32,820 bases of DNA. Origin: Spirochaetaceae bacterium. GTDB lineage: Bacteria > Spirochaetota > Spirochaetia > SZUA-6 > Fen-1364. Positions 18,335 to 26,687 of this stretch are shown piece by piece; the first letter of the stretch is position 1, and every line of letters begins with the position of its first letter. The notes beneath the pieces were generated by a model. The model saw only the letters and a program-made list of their open reading frames with translations, made no database searches and had not been told where the DNA came from. Location of the stretch: NCBI GenBank assembly GCA_003170115.1, contig PMZS01000282.1, positions 1 through 32,820 of the forward strand, read 5' to 3'. A program made the translations under genes and the position numbers.

Positions 18335-19621
18335 CTACAGGTCGAGCATCACCGCGCCCGCCGTACGGATGGAGAGGGCATGGCAGGAGGCCGGGCCGAA
18401 CACCACCCGCATGCCGGAGAGGTACTCCGCCAGCATCGTCGCGGGAACGAACGCGAGGATCGTCCCGGCGAAACCGCCGCCGTGCACCCTCCACGCCCCG
18501 TTCTCCCCGAGGAGGATTTCACTCAGGGCAAGGGCGATGGGAACGCCCTGCTGGTCGACGGACTTTGTCGAGTAGCAGTTCTGGAGGAGGGTCCATGAGC
18601 TGCGGCCGCTCTCATTGACGAGCCCGAGGAAATCCGCAAACCTGCCCTCTTCCAGCGCCTGGACCTGCCGGTCCACGCGTATGTCGTCGGCGTAGAAATG
18701 CAGGGCCCGGAGGATCGCGCGATCGCTTACCTTTCCGCGCAGAAGGGGCAGCGCGGCCAGGACGCGCTGCCGGGAGACGTCCCGCAGGACGCTTCCTCCG
18801 AAGTATCCCGACACGTCTTTCATTTCCTGCTTCACCGCGGCGTACTCGTCGGTGAGATCGGCATGGCTGCCTCCCGTATCGACAATGACCGGCACGTACC
18901 CGCTTCCACTGAAGTCCGAGCGTACGGCCCTCACCCGGGGATGGGAAAAATCCTGAAAGTCGATGGTCACGAACCCGCCCAGCGCGCAGGTGGTCTGGTC
19001 CATGAGCCCGCATGGCTTGCCGAAGTATTCGTTTTCCGAAAACTGGGCGATGAGCGCAATCTCGACGCCGCCGATCCCGCCTCCGTTGGCGAAGTGGTTG
19101 AGGATCGTCGCAACGAGCACCTCGTACGAAGCCGACGAGCTGAGGCCCGAGCCTTTCAGGACGTCACTGGTCACGCATGCGCAGAATCCTCCGACCGAGT
19201 GACCGGTGTCCCGCGTCCTGGCCGCCACGCCCCTCGTGAGAGCCGCCGCGGTGCCGAGCTCCGAAACCTTGCGCGCCAGGTCGTCGATGCGGATCTGATG
19301 GCGCGGGTATCCTTCGCTTTCGATTGTGATGCGGCCATCCGAGGTCGGCGCGGCGACGGCGATTGCATCCAGATCCACCGCCGCGGCGAGCACCCGGCCG
19401 CCATTGTGATCGGTGTGGTTGCCGCAGATCTCCGTACGGCCGGGCGTGCTGAAAAGGCGGGTACCCTCCACGTGTGGGAAGGAATCCTCGAATCGTTCAA
19501 GAAGCCCTCGATACCGGGCTTTCTGTCGATCAGCCGCTCCCGGCCTTGCCCCGTACAATGATTCGAGCACTTCCGCTGCTTTCCCGCCTTCAAGCGAATT
19601 CCCCAGCGTTCCGGCATTCAT
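18335..19621 (-). CDS. Galactokinase-family sugar kinase (GHMP)
   Basis: ATG at 19621 (MNAGTLGNSLEGGK...). GHMP motifs FSTPGRTEICGNHTDHNGG, GSGLSSSASYEVLVATIL, CGLMDQTTCALGG, VHGGGFAGTILAFVP. Confidence 0.88.
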   Translation of the reverse strand: MNAGTLGNSLEGGKAAEVLESLYGARPGAADRQKARYRGLLERFEDSFPHVEGTRLFSTPGRTEICGNHTDHNGGRVLAAAVDLDAIAVAAPTSDGRITIESEGYPRHQIRIDDLARKVSELGTAAALTRGVAARTRDTGHSVGGFCACVTSDVLKGSGLSSSASYEVLVATILNHFANGGGIGGVEIALIAQFSENEYFGKPCGLMDQTTCALGGFVTIDFQDFSHPRVRAVRSDFSGSGYVPVIVDTGGSHADLTDEYAAVKQEMKDVSGYFGGSVLRDVSRQRVLAALPLLRGKVSDRAILRALHFYADDIRVDRQVQALEEGRFADFLGLVNESGRSSWTLLQNCYSTKSVDQQGVPIALALSEILLGENGAWRVHGGGFAGTILAFVPATMLAEYLSGMRVVFGPASCHALSIRTAGAVMLDL

Positions 19622-19774
19622 GGACGAAGTGAAACACGCCGGCGGGCACAGGGTCCACCCTCCCGGGGCTGCAATCCCGCGGCGGGGGCCTGGCTGGATG
19701 TGGCCGTCGGGGGTTTCCGGCCGTACCTTATCTTCATGGCCGCGTCCCCAGGGGATGCGGAAAGGAGGTATCGC

Positions 19775-20389
19775 ATGAGCATGAGTCGTGGGAAGGGCCG
19801 TGCGGCCCTTCTGATTTCGATCATACTTCTTCTCGGAGCGGCTGCCATGGGCGGATTCGCGCAGGCAGCGGCCACTTCCCCGGTGAGCGGCACAATCGTG
19901 TCGATCAACGGGACAAATGTCATGCTCGCCCTTGCCGACAAGACGCAGAAGACCGTCGCGCTCCAGGCGAGCACCCTCGTCCTCGAGCGGGACGCGGCGG
20001 AATTGAATCAGATCCAGACCGGCGACGCGTTGGCCGTGACGTCGCGCCGATCCGGAATGGATCTGATTGCGACCAACATCAACATCTTTTCCAGGGAGAT
20101 GTGGAACGTGGTGCGCAAGGGCCAATGGCCGATGGCCACCGGAGAGATGATGACCAACGCGATGGTGAGCGAGTATGCGCAGGGCATGAGCGGGCACACG
20201 CTTACCATGAAGTACGCCGACGGAACATCCACTATCACGGTGCCGGACGGGATCCCGATCCACCGCCTTGTGAGCATGCGGCCTGCTGATCTCACGGCGG
20301 GCATGCAGATCGTGGTGCGCGGCACCGCCGGTTCGGACGGCATCCTGAAAGCGGCGTCCATCAGCTTCGACGGACCCGCGAAGAGCTAG
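19775..20389 (+). CDS. Small secreted protein, DUF5666-like
   Basis: ATG 19775 after AAAGGAGGT. Signal peptide then ATSPVSGTIVSINGTNVMLALADKTQKTVALQASTLVLERDAAELNQIQTGDALAVTSRR... Confidence 0.6.
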   Translation: MSMSRGKGRAALLISIILLLGAAAMGGFAQAAATSPVSGTIVSINGTNVMLALADKTQKTVALQASTLVLERDAAELNQIQTGDALAVTSRRSGMDLIATNINIFSREMWNVVRKGQWPMATGEMMTNAMVSEYAQGMSGHTLTMKYADGTSTITVPDGIPIHRLVSMRPADLTAGMQIVVRGTAGSDGILKAASISFDGPAKS

Positions 20390-23076
20390 CCCACACCGGG
20401 CCTCTTCGCGAATCCCCTGAGCACCGTGGGCAGTATTCCGCCGTTGCGGTAGTACTCGAGCTCCACGGCGGTGTCGATGCGCGCGAGAACAGAGAAGGTC
20501 TTCTGCCTCCCCGACGAATCTCGCGCGACGATACCGATGTCCTGGCCGTGCTTCTCCGCCGCATCGATCTCGTAGATCTCTTCTCCCGTCAACCCGAGGC
20601 TTTCCGCGCTCTCCCCCTTGCGGAACTGCAGAGGAAGAACCCCCATGCCGACGAGGTTCGAGCGGTGAATCCGCTCGTAGCTCTCCGCGATCACCGCACG
20701 CACACCGAGCAGGATGGTGCCCTTTGCGGCCCAGTCACGCGAGCTCCCCGAGCCGTACTCCCTGCCCGCGATCACCAGGAGGGGGACCTTGTCCGCCGCG
20801 TACTTCTTCGCCGCATCATAGATGGCGAGCTGCTCTCCCGATGGGAGATGACGGGTGTACCCGCCCTCGACCCCCGGCACGAGCTTGTTTCGGATGCGGA
20901 TGTTGGCGAACGTCCCGCGGATCATCACCTCGTGATTGCCCCGGCGCGATCCGTAGGTGTTGAAATCATCCTTCTTGACGCCATGCTCCACCAGCCATCG
21001 CCCTGCCGGGCTTCTCTCGGGAATGTTCCCCGCGGGAGAGATATGATCGGTGGTGACCGAATCCCCGAGGCAGGCCAGAACGCGCGCGCCGCTGATGCGT
21101 GGAACCGCGGGGGGCGTGGCGGAAATTCCCTCGAAGAACGTCGGCTGTCGAATGTATGTCGATTCGCGGTCCCAGTTGTAGCGACGGTCCTGCGGAGTCC
21201 GCACGCTCTGCCATGCTTCGTCACCGGTGAAAACGCTCGAATAGACGGTGCGGAACATCTCCGGGGTGAGGTTTTTCAGGAGCGCGGCATCGATTTCGGC
21301 GAGGGTGGGCCAGATCTCCCGCAGATAGACGGGATTATCGCTCCTGTCCCGACCGACGGGCTCAGTCGTCAGGTCGATCTCCATGGTGCCCGCCAATGCG
21401 TAGGCGACAACCAGTGGCGGGGAGGCGAGGTAGTTCGCTTTCACCTCGGGGTGGATCCTGCCCTCGAAGTTCCTGTTGCCCGAGAGCACGGAGACGACCG
21501 TCAGGTCCCGCTCCCTGATTGCGGCACTGATCACGGGCTGCAGGGGTCCTGAGTTGCCGATGCATGTCGTGCACCCGTAGCCTACGAGGTGGAAGCCCAG
21601 CGCTTCGAGGTAGGGGCTGAGACCGGCCTGATCGAGGTATTGCGTGACAACCTTTGATCCCGGTGCGAAGCTCGTCTTCACGGAGCCGGGGACCCGCAGC
21701 CCCAGCTGTACCGCCTTGCGCGCCAGGAGTCCCGCGGCGATCATCACGGCGGGGTTCGACGTGTTCGTGCAGCTGGTGATCGCCGCGATCACCACCGCGC
21801 CGTCGCGCAGCGTTTCCCGGGAGCCCGCCACTTTCACCTCGACCTCGCGAACGGGCGAGTCCTGCGTGGTCGCCGCGAGGCGCCAGGAGCCTTTCGCGAG
21901 GGACAGAGCAATCCTGTCCTGCGGCCTCTTCGGACCGGCGATGGATGATTCGACGCTTGCCAGGTCGAGCTCGAGGACGGTGGAGTATTCCGGCTGCGGT
22001 GCATCGGCGCTTCGGAAGAGCCCCTGCTCCCGGCAGTAGCGCTCCACCAGATCCAACAGGTCGGCGCTCCTGCCGGTGAAACGCAGGTACTCCAGCGTCT
22101 TCTCATCCACGGGAAAAAAGCCGGCGGTCGCCCCGTATTCCGGAGACATGTTGCTGATGGTTGCCCTGTCCGCCACGCTGAGGGAGGCGAGCCCCGGGCC
22201 GAAGAACTCGACGATCTTGTCCACGACGCCGAACTTCCGCAGGGATTGCGTGACCGTGAGCACGAGGTCCGTGGCGGTCACGCCTTCGCGGAGGCTGCCG
22301 GAAAGGCGCATCCCCACGACCTCGGGTATGAGCATGTACAGGGGCTGCCCGAGCAGGGCGGCCTCTGCTTCGATCCCCCCGACTCCCCAGCCCAGGACGC
22401 CGATCCCATTGATCATGGGAGTGTGTGAGTCGGTGCCCACGAGCGTGTCGGGGAATGCGAAGGGTACTTTTTCTCCCTCAACCTTCCTGGCCTGGATGAC
22501 GGTTGCCAGGTATTCGAGGTTCACCTGGTGCACGATGCCCGTGGCGGGCGGCACGACCCGGAAATCGGCAAACGTCCCCGCCCCCCAGCGGAGGAATTCG
22601 TAGCGCTCCCGGTTGCGTTTGAACTCGAGCGAGGCGTTGCCCGCGAGTGCGCGGGATGAGGCGTAGAGGTCCACCTGGACGGAATGGTCGATGACAAGGT
22701 CCACCGGAATCATTGGATTGATCCGCTGCGGGTCACCCCCGAGCGCGGCCATCGCGTCTCGCATGGCCGCAAGGTCAACGATCGCGGGGACGCCGGTAAA
22801 ATCCTGCATGATGACGCGCGCCGGCTTGAAAGGGAATTCCCGGCTCTTCGATTCATGCTCCTGCCAGGCGCACAGGGACCGCACGTCATCCTCCTTCACG
22901 TCGAAGCCGTTCACCTGGCGGAGAACGGACTCAAGGAGGATCTTGAGGGAGATCGGCATCCGGGAAATCATCCCCAGCCCCTGAGCTTCGAGCTTCTGGA
23001 GGCTGAAAAATTCGAAGCGTCCCTGCGCGGTTTTCAGTGTGCTCCGCGTGCCAAAAGGAACATGCGAATGTGACAT
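20386..23076 (-). CDS. acnA: Aconitate hydratase (AcnA/IRP type)
   Basis: ATG at 23076 preceded by gaggagaaag on the minus strand. VMIQDFTGVPAIVDLAAMRDAM, GTDSHTPMINGIGVLGWGVGGIEAEA, TSCTNTSNPAVMIAAGLLARKA, GYGCTTCIGNSGPL, AGREYGSGSSRDWAAKG. Confidence 0.97.
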   Translation of the reverse strand: MSHSHVPFGTRSTLKTAQGRFEFFSLQKLEAQGLGMISRMPISLKILLESVLRQVNGFDVKEDDVRSLCAWQEHESKSREFPFKPARVIMQDFTGVPAIVDLAAMRDAMAALGGDPQRINPMIPVDLVIDHSVQVDLYASSRALAGNASLEFKRNRERYEFLRWGAGTFADFRVVPPATGIVHQVNLEYLATVIQARKVEGEKVPFAFPDTLVGTDSHTPMINGIGVLGWGVGGIEAEAALLGQPLYMLIPEVVGMRLSGSLREGVTATDLVLTVTQSLRKFGVVDKIVEFFGPGLASLSVADRATISNMSPEYGATAGFFPVDEKTLEYLRFTGRSADLLDLVERYCREQGLFRSADAPQPEYSTVLELDLASVESSIAGPKRPQDRIALSLAKGSWRLAATTQDSPVREVEVKVAGSRETLRDGAVVIAAITSCTNTSNPAVMIAAGLLARKAVQLGLRVPGSVKTSFAPGSKVVTQYLDQAGLSPYLEALGFHLVGYGCTTCIGNSGPLQPVISAAIRERDLTVVSVLSGNRNFEGRIHPEVKANYLASPPLVVAYALAGTMEIDLTTEPVGRDRSDNPVYLREIWPTLAEIDAALLKNLTPEMFRTVYSSVFTGDEAWQSVRTPQDRRYNWDRESTYIRQPTFFEGISATPPAVPRISGARVLACLGDSVTTDHISPAGNIPERSPAGRWLVEHGVKKDDFNTYGSRRGNHEVMIRGTFANIRIRNKLVPGVEGGYTRHLPSGEQLAIYDAAKKYAADKVPLLVIAGREYGSGSSRDWAAKGTILLGVRAVIAESYERIHRSNLVGMGVLPLQFRKGESAESLGLTGEEIYEIDAAEKHGQDIGIVARDSSGRQKTFSVLARIDTAVELEYYRNGGILPTVLRGFAKRPGVG

Positions 23077-23120
23077 GTCTTTCTCCTCGGGATGAATATA
23101 CATGAGGCAGGGACGCGAAT

Positions 23121-23156
23121 GCCACCTCCGCCGCGGTTCCCCGCGGCTGCGGTGGC
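23121..23156. repeat. Imperfect palindrome/hairpin in the acnA-DUF151 divergent intergenic region
   Basis: gccacctccgccgcgg-ttcc-ccgcggctgcggtggc: 16-bp arms with two mismatches and a 4-nt loop. Confidence 0.6.
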
Positions 23157-23162
23157 CGCCCA

Positions 23163-23191
23163 TTGCCAATACGGGCCAATTGCTCTATCAT
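23163..23191 (+). promoter_or_regulatory. Candidate sigma70-type promoter for the DUF151 gene
   Basis: TTGCCA - 17 nt - TATCAT (5/6 and 5/6 matches, ideal spacing), 20 nt upstream of ATG 23212. Confidence 0.55.
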
Positions 23192-23211
23192 TGAAGCCGA
23201 GAGTATTGAAG

Positions 23212-23823
23212 ATGCTGGTCCCCGCCGAGGTCTGGACAGTGGCAAAAGCCGAACAGGGCAACGCAGTTCTCGTCCGGCCGCTCGGCCTGGATGTGGCGGT
23301 TCCCATATTCATCGCTCCGCTGGAGGCGCAATCTATCCTGATCGGCCTGGGCAGCGTGAAGATGCCCCGCCCGCTCACCCACGACCTTTTCATCTCCGTC
23401 CTGGAAAGTCTCGAGTCTTCCGTGAATCGCGTGGAGATCACCTCCCTCAAGGACAGCACGTACTACGCAAAGCTCATCCTGGAGTCGGCAGGTTCGGAGA
23501 TCGCCGTGGATGCGCGTCCGTCAGATTGCCTTGCGCTCGCGGTCCGGGTGAAATGTCCGATCTACATCGACGAGGCCGTCGTGGACGAAGCGGGGATCTC
23601 GGTGAAGATGGTGGAGGAAAAGAACAGGGAGCTGAAGCAGTCCGATGTCGCCCACCAGGTCGTGGAAGAGAGTGGGACTCCGCAGATGTCCGATACCCCG
23701 ACACTTCCCTCGGAATCCGAGATGGGCAATCTCAAAAAGCTCCTGGACAGCGCGATAGAGGAAGAGAACTACGAGGAAGCGGCGCGGATCCGGGACAGGA
23801 TCAGGGATCTGGAAAACACCTGA
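23212..23823 (+). CDS. Bifunctional nuclease family protein (DUF151) with C-terminal UVR motif
   Basis: MLVPAEVWTVAKAEQGNAVLVRPLGLDVAVPIFIAPLEAQSIL...ARPSDCLALAVRVKCPIYIDEAVVDEAG; tail LKKLLDSAIEEENYEEAARIRDRIRDLE is a UvrB/UvrC motif. Confidence 0.9.
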   Translation: MLVPAEVWTVAKAEQGNAVLVRPLGLDVAVPIFIAPLEAQSILIGLGSVKMPRPLTHDLFISVLESLESSVNRVEITSLKDSTYYAKLILESAGSEIAVDARPSDCLALAVRVKCPIYIDEAVVDEAGISVKMVEEKNRELKQSDVAHQVVEESGTPQMSDTPTLPSESEMGNLKKLLDSAIEEENYEEAARIRDRIRDLENT

Positions 23824-23858
23824 CCTTTGCCGGGCTCCCGCGACGGAGGCCGGGGCGT

Positions 23859-24557
23859 CTATTCGGGACCGATAGTGGTTCCCACGAAATCCCTTCCGGC
23901 GAGGATCCCTGAAAGATTTTCCAGGTTTCTGCCCTCGGCGAATATCACCCTGATGTGGGACTCCGCGGCGGCACGGGCCGCCGTGGGATCAAACGGCGTG
24001 TTCTTCCCCGGGCTCCACTCGTCTCCGACAATCGCGATCATCTCCTTCCACGTCAGCCGGTCGACCGGCTTCGCCGCGGGGTTTTTCTTCGGATCGTCCG
24101 AATACACCTTGGCAATGTTGGAGAGGTTGATCACGGTCCCGGCCGAGAAACGCCGGGCGAGGACGACGGCGTCGTTGTCCGTGGAGAAACCGGGCTTCCA
24201 GCCCGCCGCCACCAGGATCCGGCCGGCGAATACCGACACCGCCGAGGGGTCGGTGACGAGGTCCTCCACGCACCACGGGCGCAGCATGCGCCGCAGGAGC
24301 TCGCCGTTCACCCGCGTCGCGGCCACGCCCACCCAGTCCAGGTCGTCGCTCCGCGCCTCGGGGATGACCTCGCGCAACGCGGCCTGATAGTCCCGCGCGA
24401 GGCCGCCGCCGCCGCACACGATGATGAGCTTCGCGCGCGAGTCCGCTGCCAGTCTTTCTTCGACGAGGCGGAAGAAACCCTTCAGGAAGGCGGTGTCGAC
24501 CCCCCGGGGCGCGATGATCGAGCCGCCGAGAGAGATCACGGTCACAGAATCGGGCAT
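23859..24557 (-). CDS. pyrH: UMP kinase, archaeal/spirochaete type
   Basis: ATG 24557 (MPDSVTVISLGGSIIAPRGVDTAFLKGFFRL...); amino-acid-kinase fold: VCGGGGLARDYQAAL, STDNDAVVLARRF, VINLSNIAKVYSDDPKKNPAAKPV. Confidence 0.85.
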   Translation of the reverse strand: MPDSVTVISLGGSIIAPRGVDTAFLKGFFRLVEERLAADSRAKLIIVCGGGGLARDYQAALREVIPEARSDDLDWVGVAATRVNGELLRRMLRPWCVEDLVTDPSAVSVFAGRILVAAGWKPGFSTDNDAVVLARRFSAGTVINLSNIAKVYSDDPKKNPAAKPVDRLTWKEMIAIVGDEWSPGKNTPFDPTAARAAAESHIRVIFAEGRNLENLSGILAGRDFVGTTIGPE

Positions 24558-24621
24558 GTTTCCACTATAAAATATTTTCACCACGCGCGCCATCCCGGGA
24601 AACCGCGACTGCGCTCACGGC

Positions 24622-24650
24622 TTGCAAAACATCACGCCTCGGTCTATATG
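24622..24650 (+). promoter_or_regulatory. Candidate promoter for serA
   Basis: TTGCAA - 17 nt - TATATG, with the -10 ending 6 nt before ATG 24657. Confidence 0.4.
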
Positions 24651-24656
24651 TGGTCC

Positions 24657-25613
24657 ATGGGTAAGAGAAAGGTTTTCATCGCTGATACGCTGGCAACTGA
24701 AGGGATCGAGGAGTTCGCGTCGTTCCCCGATCTGGAGCTCGTCGTGAAGACAGGGCTGTCCCCGGAGAAGCTCATCTCCGAGCTGGGGGACGCTGTCGGC
24801 CTGGTCGTGCGCTCTGCCACACAGGCCACGCGGGAGGTCATTGCGTCGGGCACCGCGCTGAAGGTGATCGGGCGCGCCGGGGCAGGCGTGGACAACATCG
24901 ATGTGAAGGCGGCTTCAGAACGCGGCATCGTGGTCCTCAACACCCCGGGGGCAAACGCGGAAGGAGCGGGGGAGCTCGCCGTGGCAATGATGTTCGCCCT
25001 CGCGCGGGACCTTGCGCGCGCGGATGCGACGATGAAAGCCGGAAAGTGGGACAAGAAGAGCTTCACCGGCTGCGAGCTTCGCGGAAAGACCCTCGGCCTT
25101 GTCGGAATAGGCAATGTGGGCAGCGTCGTGGCCCGGTGCGCGGTGGGGATCGGCATGAAGGTCATCGCCTGCGATCCGTTCGTCGCCCCGGAAAAAGCCG
25201 CGGCCCTCGGACTGCGCCTTACGGATTTCGAGGAGGTCATCCGGACCTCGGATTTCGTCTCCCTGCATTCACCCCGGACGGAGCAGACAAAGGGGCTTTT
25301 CAACGCCCCGACCTTCGCGAAGATGAAGAAGGGCGTGTTCCTCGTGAACTGCGCGCGCGGGGGCATCGTGGTGGAGAAGGACCTCATTGCCGCCCTGGAC
25401 AACGGCATCGTGCGCGGCGCGGGAGTCGATGTGTTCGACAAGGAGCCGCCGGAGGATTGGGCGCTCGCGAAGCACGCCCGTGTCATCGCCTCTCCGCACA
25501 TCGGGGCTGCAACGGCCGAGGCGCAGGTCAACGTGTCGGTCATGATCGCGCGCCAGATCGGCGCGTACCTCACCCGGGGCGAGATTGTCAACGCGGTCAA
25601 GGCAGGCGCCTGA
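24657..25613 (+). CDS. serA: D-3-phosphoglycerate dehydrogenase (short form)
   Basis: MGKRKVFIADTLATEGIEEF...VIGRAGAGVDNIDVKAASERGIVVLNTPGANAEGAGELAVAMM...LGLVGIGNVGSVVARCA...NCARGGIVVEKDL...SPHIGAATAEAQ; lacks an ACT domain. In-frame ATG also at 24648. Confidence 0.88.
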   Translation: MGKRKVFIADTLATEGIEEFASFPDLELVVKTGLSPEKLISELGDAVGLVVRSATQATREVIASGTALKVIGRAGAGVDNIDVKAASERGIVVLNTPGANAEGAGELAVAMMFALARDLARADATMKAGKWDKKSFTGCELRGKTLGLVGIGNVGSVVARCAVGIGMKVIACDPFVAPEKAAALGLRLTDFEEVIRTSDFVSLHSPRTEQTKGLFNAPTFAKMKKGVFLVNCARGGIVVEKDLIAALDNGIVRGAGVDVFDKEPPEDWALAKHARVIASPHIGAATAEAQVNVSVMIARQIGAYLTRGEIVNAVKAGA

Positions 25614-25638
25614 GGAGGGCCGCCGAACGGCCGCGTGA

Positions 25639-25839
25639 CCCGGGCGCGGCGGGTGCGAATTTATTTTGTTGGTAGTGCGCTTGACCGCAGGAAGGCGCCG
25701 GCTCATATTTCCACGCAAAAGCGCGAAGAATGCCAGGCCCAGCGCCGTTTTCCGTCGAAGGATGCCATATCTCGAATGTCAGGCCGGCGCCTTCCTGCGC
25801 TGTGCCTACCAACATTTTGAAAGTGCTCCCGGGCGCGGC
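25639..25839. repeat. Inverted-repeat element flanked by 12-bp direct repeats (MITE-like or structured RNA)
   Basis: Direct repeat cccgggcgcggc at 25639-25650 and 25828-25839. Perfect inverted arms tgttggtag (25667-25675)/ctaccaaca (25806-25814) and cgcaggaaggcgccggc (25686-25702)/gccggcgccttcctgcg (25783-25799). Confidence 0.7.
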
Positions 25840-25846
25840 CCCGTTC

Positions 25847-25875
25847 TTGTCGAAGTCTCCACGGGGGGATACACT
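25847..25875 (+). promoter_or_regulatory. Candidate promoter for the UVR-motif protein gene
   Basis: TTGTCG - 17 nt - TACACT, 18 nt upstream of ATG 25894. Confidence 0.35.
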
Positions 25876-25893
25876 GAAGGCGGGAGCGGGACG

Positions 25894-26658
25894 ATGAGCG
25901 CAGATATCACGGACATCCTGCGGGAGTGGGAGTTCGACTCGGACAACCAGATCCGCATCATACAGGCCGAGGACGGGCGCCAGGTTCTCCAGGTGCGCCA
26001 GCCCATGGGCATCGAGCAGTACGAGCTGGACGGCCGACCGGACGGCAAGAAGCCGTTCGGCCGGGAGTCCGCGCTGGAGGAGTTCCAGGCGCGCCTGGAA
26101 AGCTACCGCACGGCGCACGGCGGCGAGGAAGGGTTTGCCCTCAGCCACGAGGACTTTGCCGCCCTGCAGGGCGAGGGAGTGCTCTTCTATTTCCGCTACC
26201 TCGTGCTGTTCCAGATCGGCGATTTCATCCGCACCGCGCGGGACACCGAGCACAACCTGAATCTCTTCGCGCTGGTGGAGAGGTTCATCGACAGCGACGA
26301 TGACCGCAAGGAGCTTCTTCAGTACAAGCCCTACGTCGTGCGGATGAACGCCATCGCGCGCGCCATGATCTCGCTTCACAAGGAGATGAAGAGCGCGGCG
26401 GAGGACATCCTTTCCAGCGCGATCTCGGCGATCGAGGACATGCACGACATCGACACCCCCGCCTTCCAGTTCGAACGGGTGAGATCACTGAACTATCTCA
26501 AAGCGACGCTGAAGCAGATCCACGAGAAAAAGGGATCTGCCGCCGACTCGCTGAAGGTCGAGCTGCAAAGCGCGATCGACGACGAGGACTACGAGCGCGC
26601 CGCGGCGCTGCGGGACCGGATCCAGGAGCTGGACGTGAAGGAGCCGCAGGAAGAGTAG
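25894..26658 (+). CDS. UvrB/UvrC motif-containing protein of unknown function
   Basis: ATG 25894 (MSADITDILREWEFDSDNQIRIIQAEDGRQVLQVRQPMGIEQYELDGRPDG...); C-terminal UVR motif LKVELQSAIDDEDYERAAALRDRIQELD. Confidence 0.8.
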   Translation: MSADITDILREWEFDSDNQIRIIQAEDGRQVLQVRQPMGIEQYELDGRPDGKKPFGRESALEEFQARLESYRTAHGGEEGFALSHEDFAALQGEGVLFYFRYLVLFQIGDFIRTARDTEHNLNLFALVERFIDSDDDRKELLQYKPYVVRMNAIARAMISLHKEMKSAAEDILSSAISAIEDMHDIDTPAFQFERVRSLNYLKATLKQIHEKKGSAADSLKVELQSAIDDEDYERAAALRDRIQELDVKEPQEE

Positions 26659-26661
26659 CGC

Positions 26662-26681
26662 GCCGCGGGTCTGCCCGCGGC
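26662..26681 (+). terminator. Terminator-like hairpin without U-tract
   Basis: gccgcggg-tctg-cccgcggc: perfect 8-bp stem, 4-nt loop, starts 4 nt after the preceding stop codon. Confidence 0.5.
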
Positions 26682-26687
26682 CTGAGC

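Noticed and set aside
25635-25820. 61-aa ORF inside the inverted-repeat element
   Set aside because: No Shine-Dalgarno, basic low-complexity product; more likely fortuitous coding through the repeat.
25597-26445. 282-aa minus-strand ORF spanning the inverted-repeat element and UVR gene
   Set aside because: Antisense to a better-supported CDS; no recognisable domain and no plausible start context.
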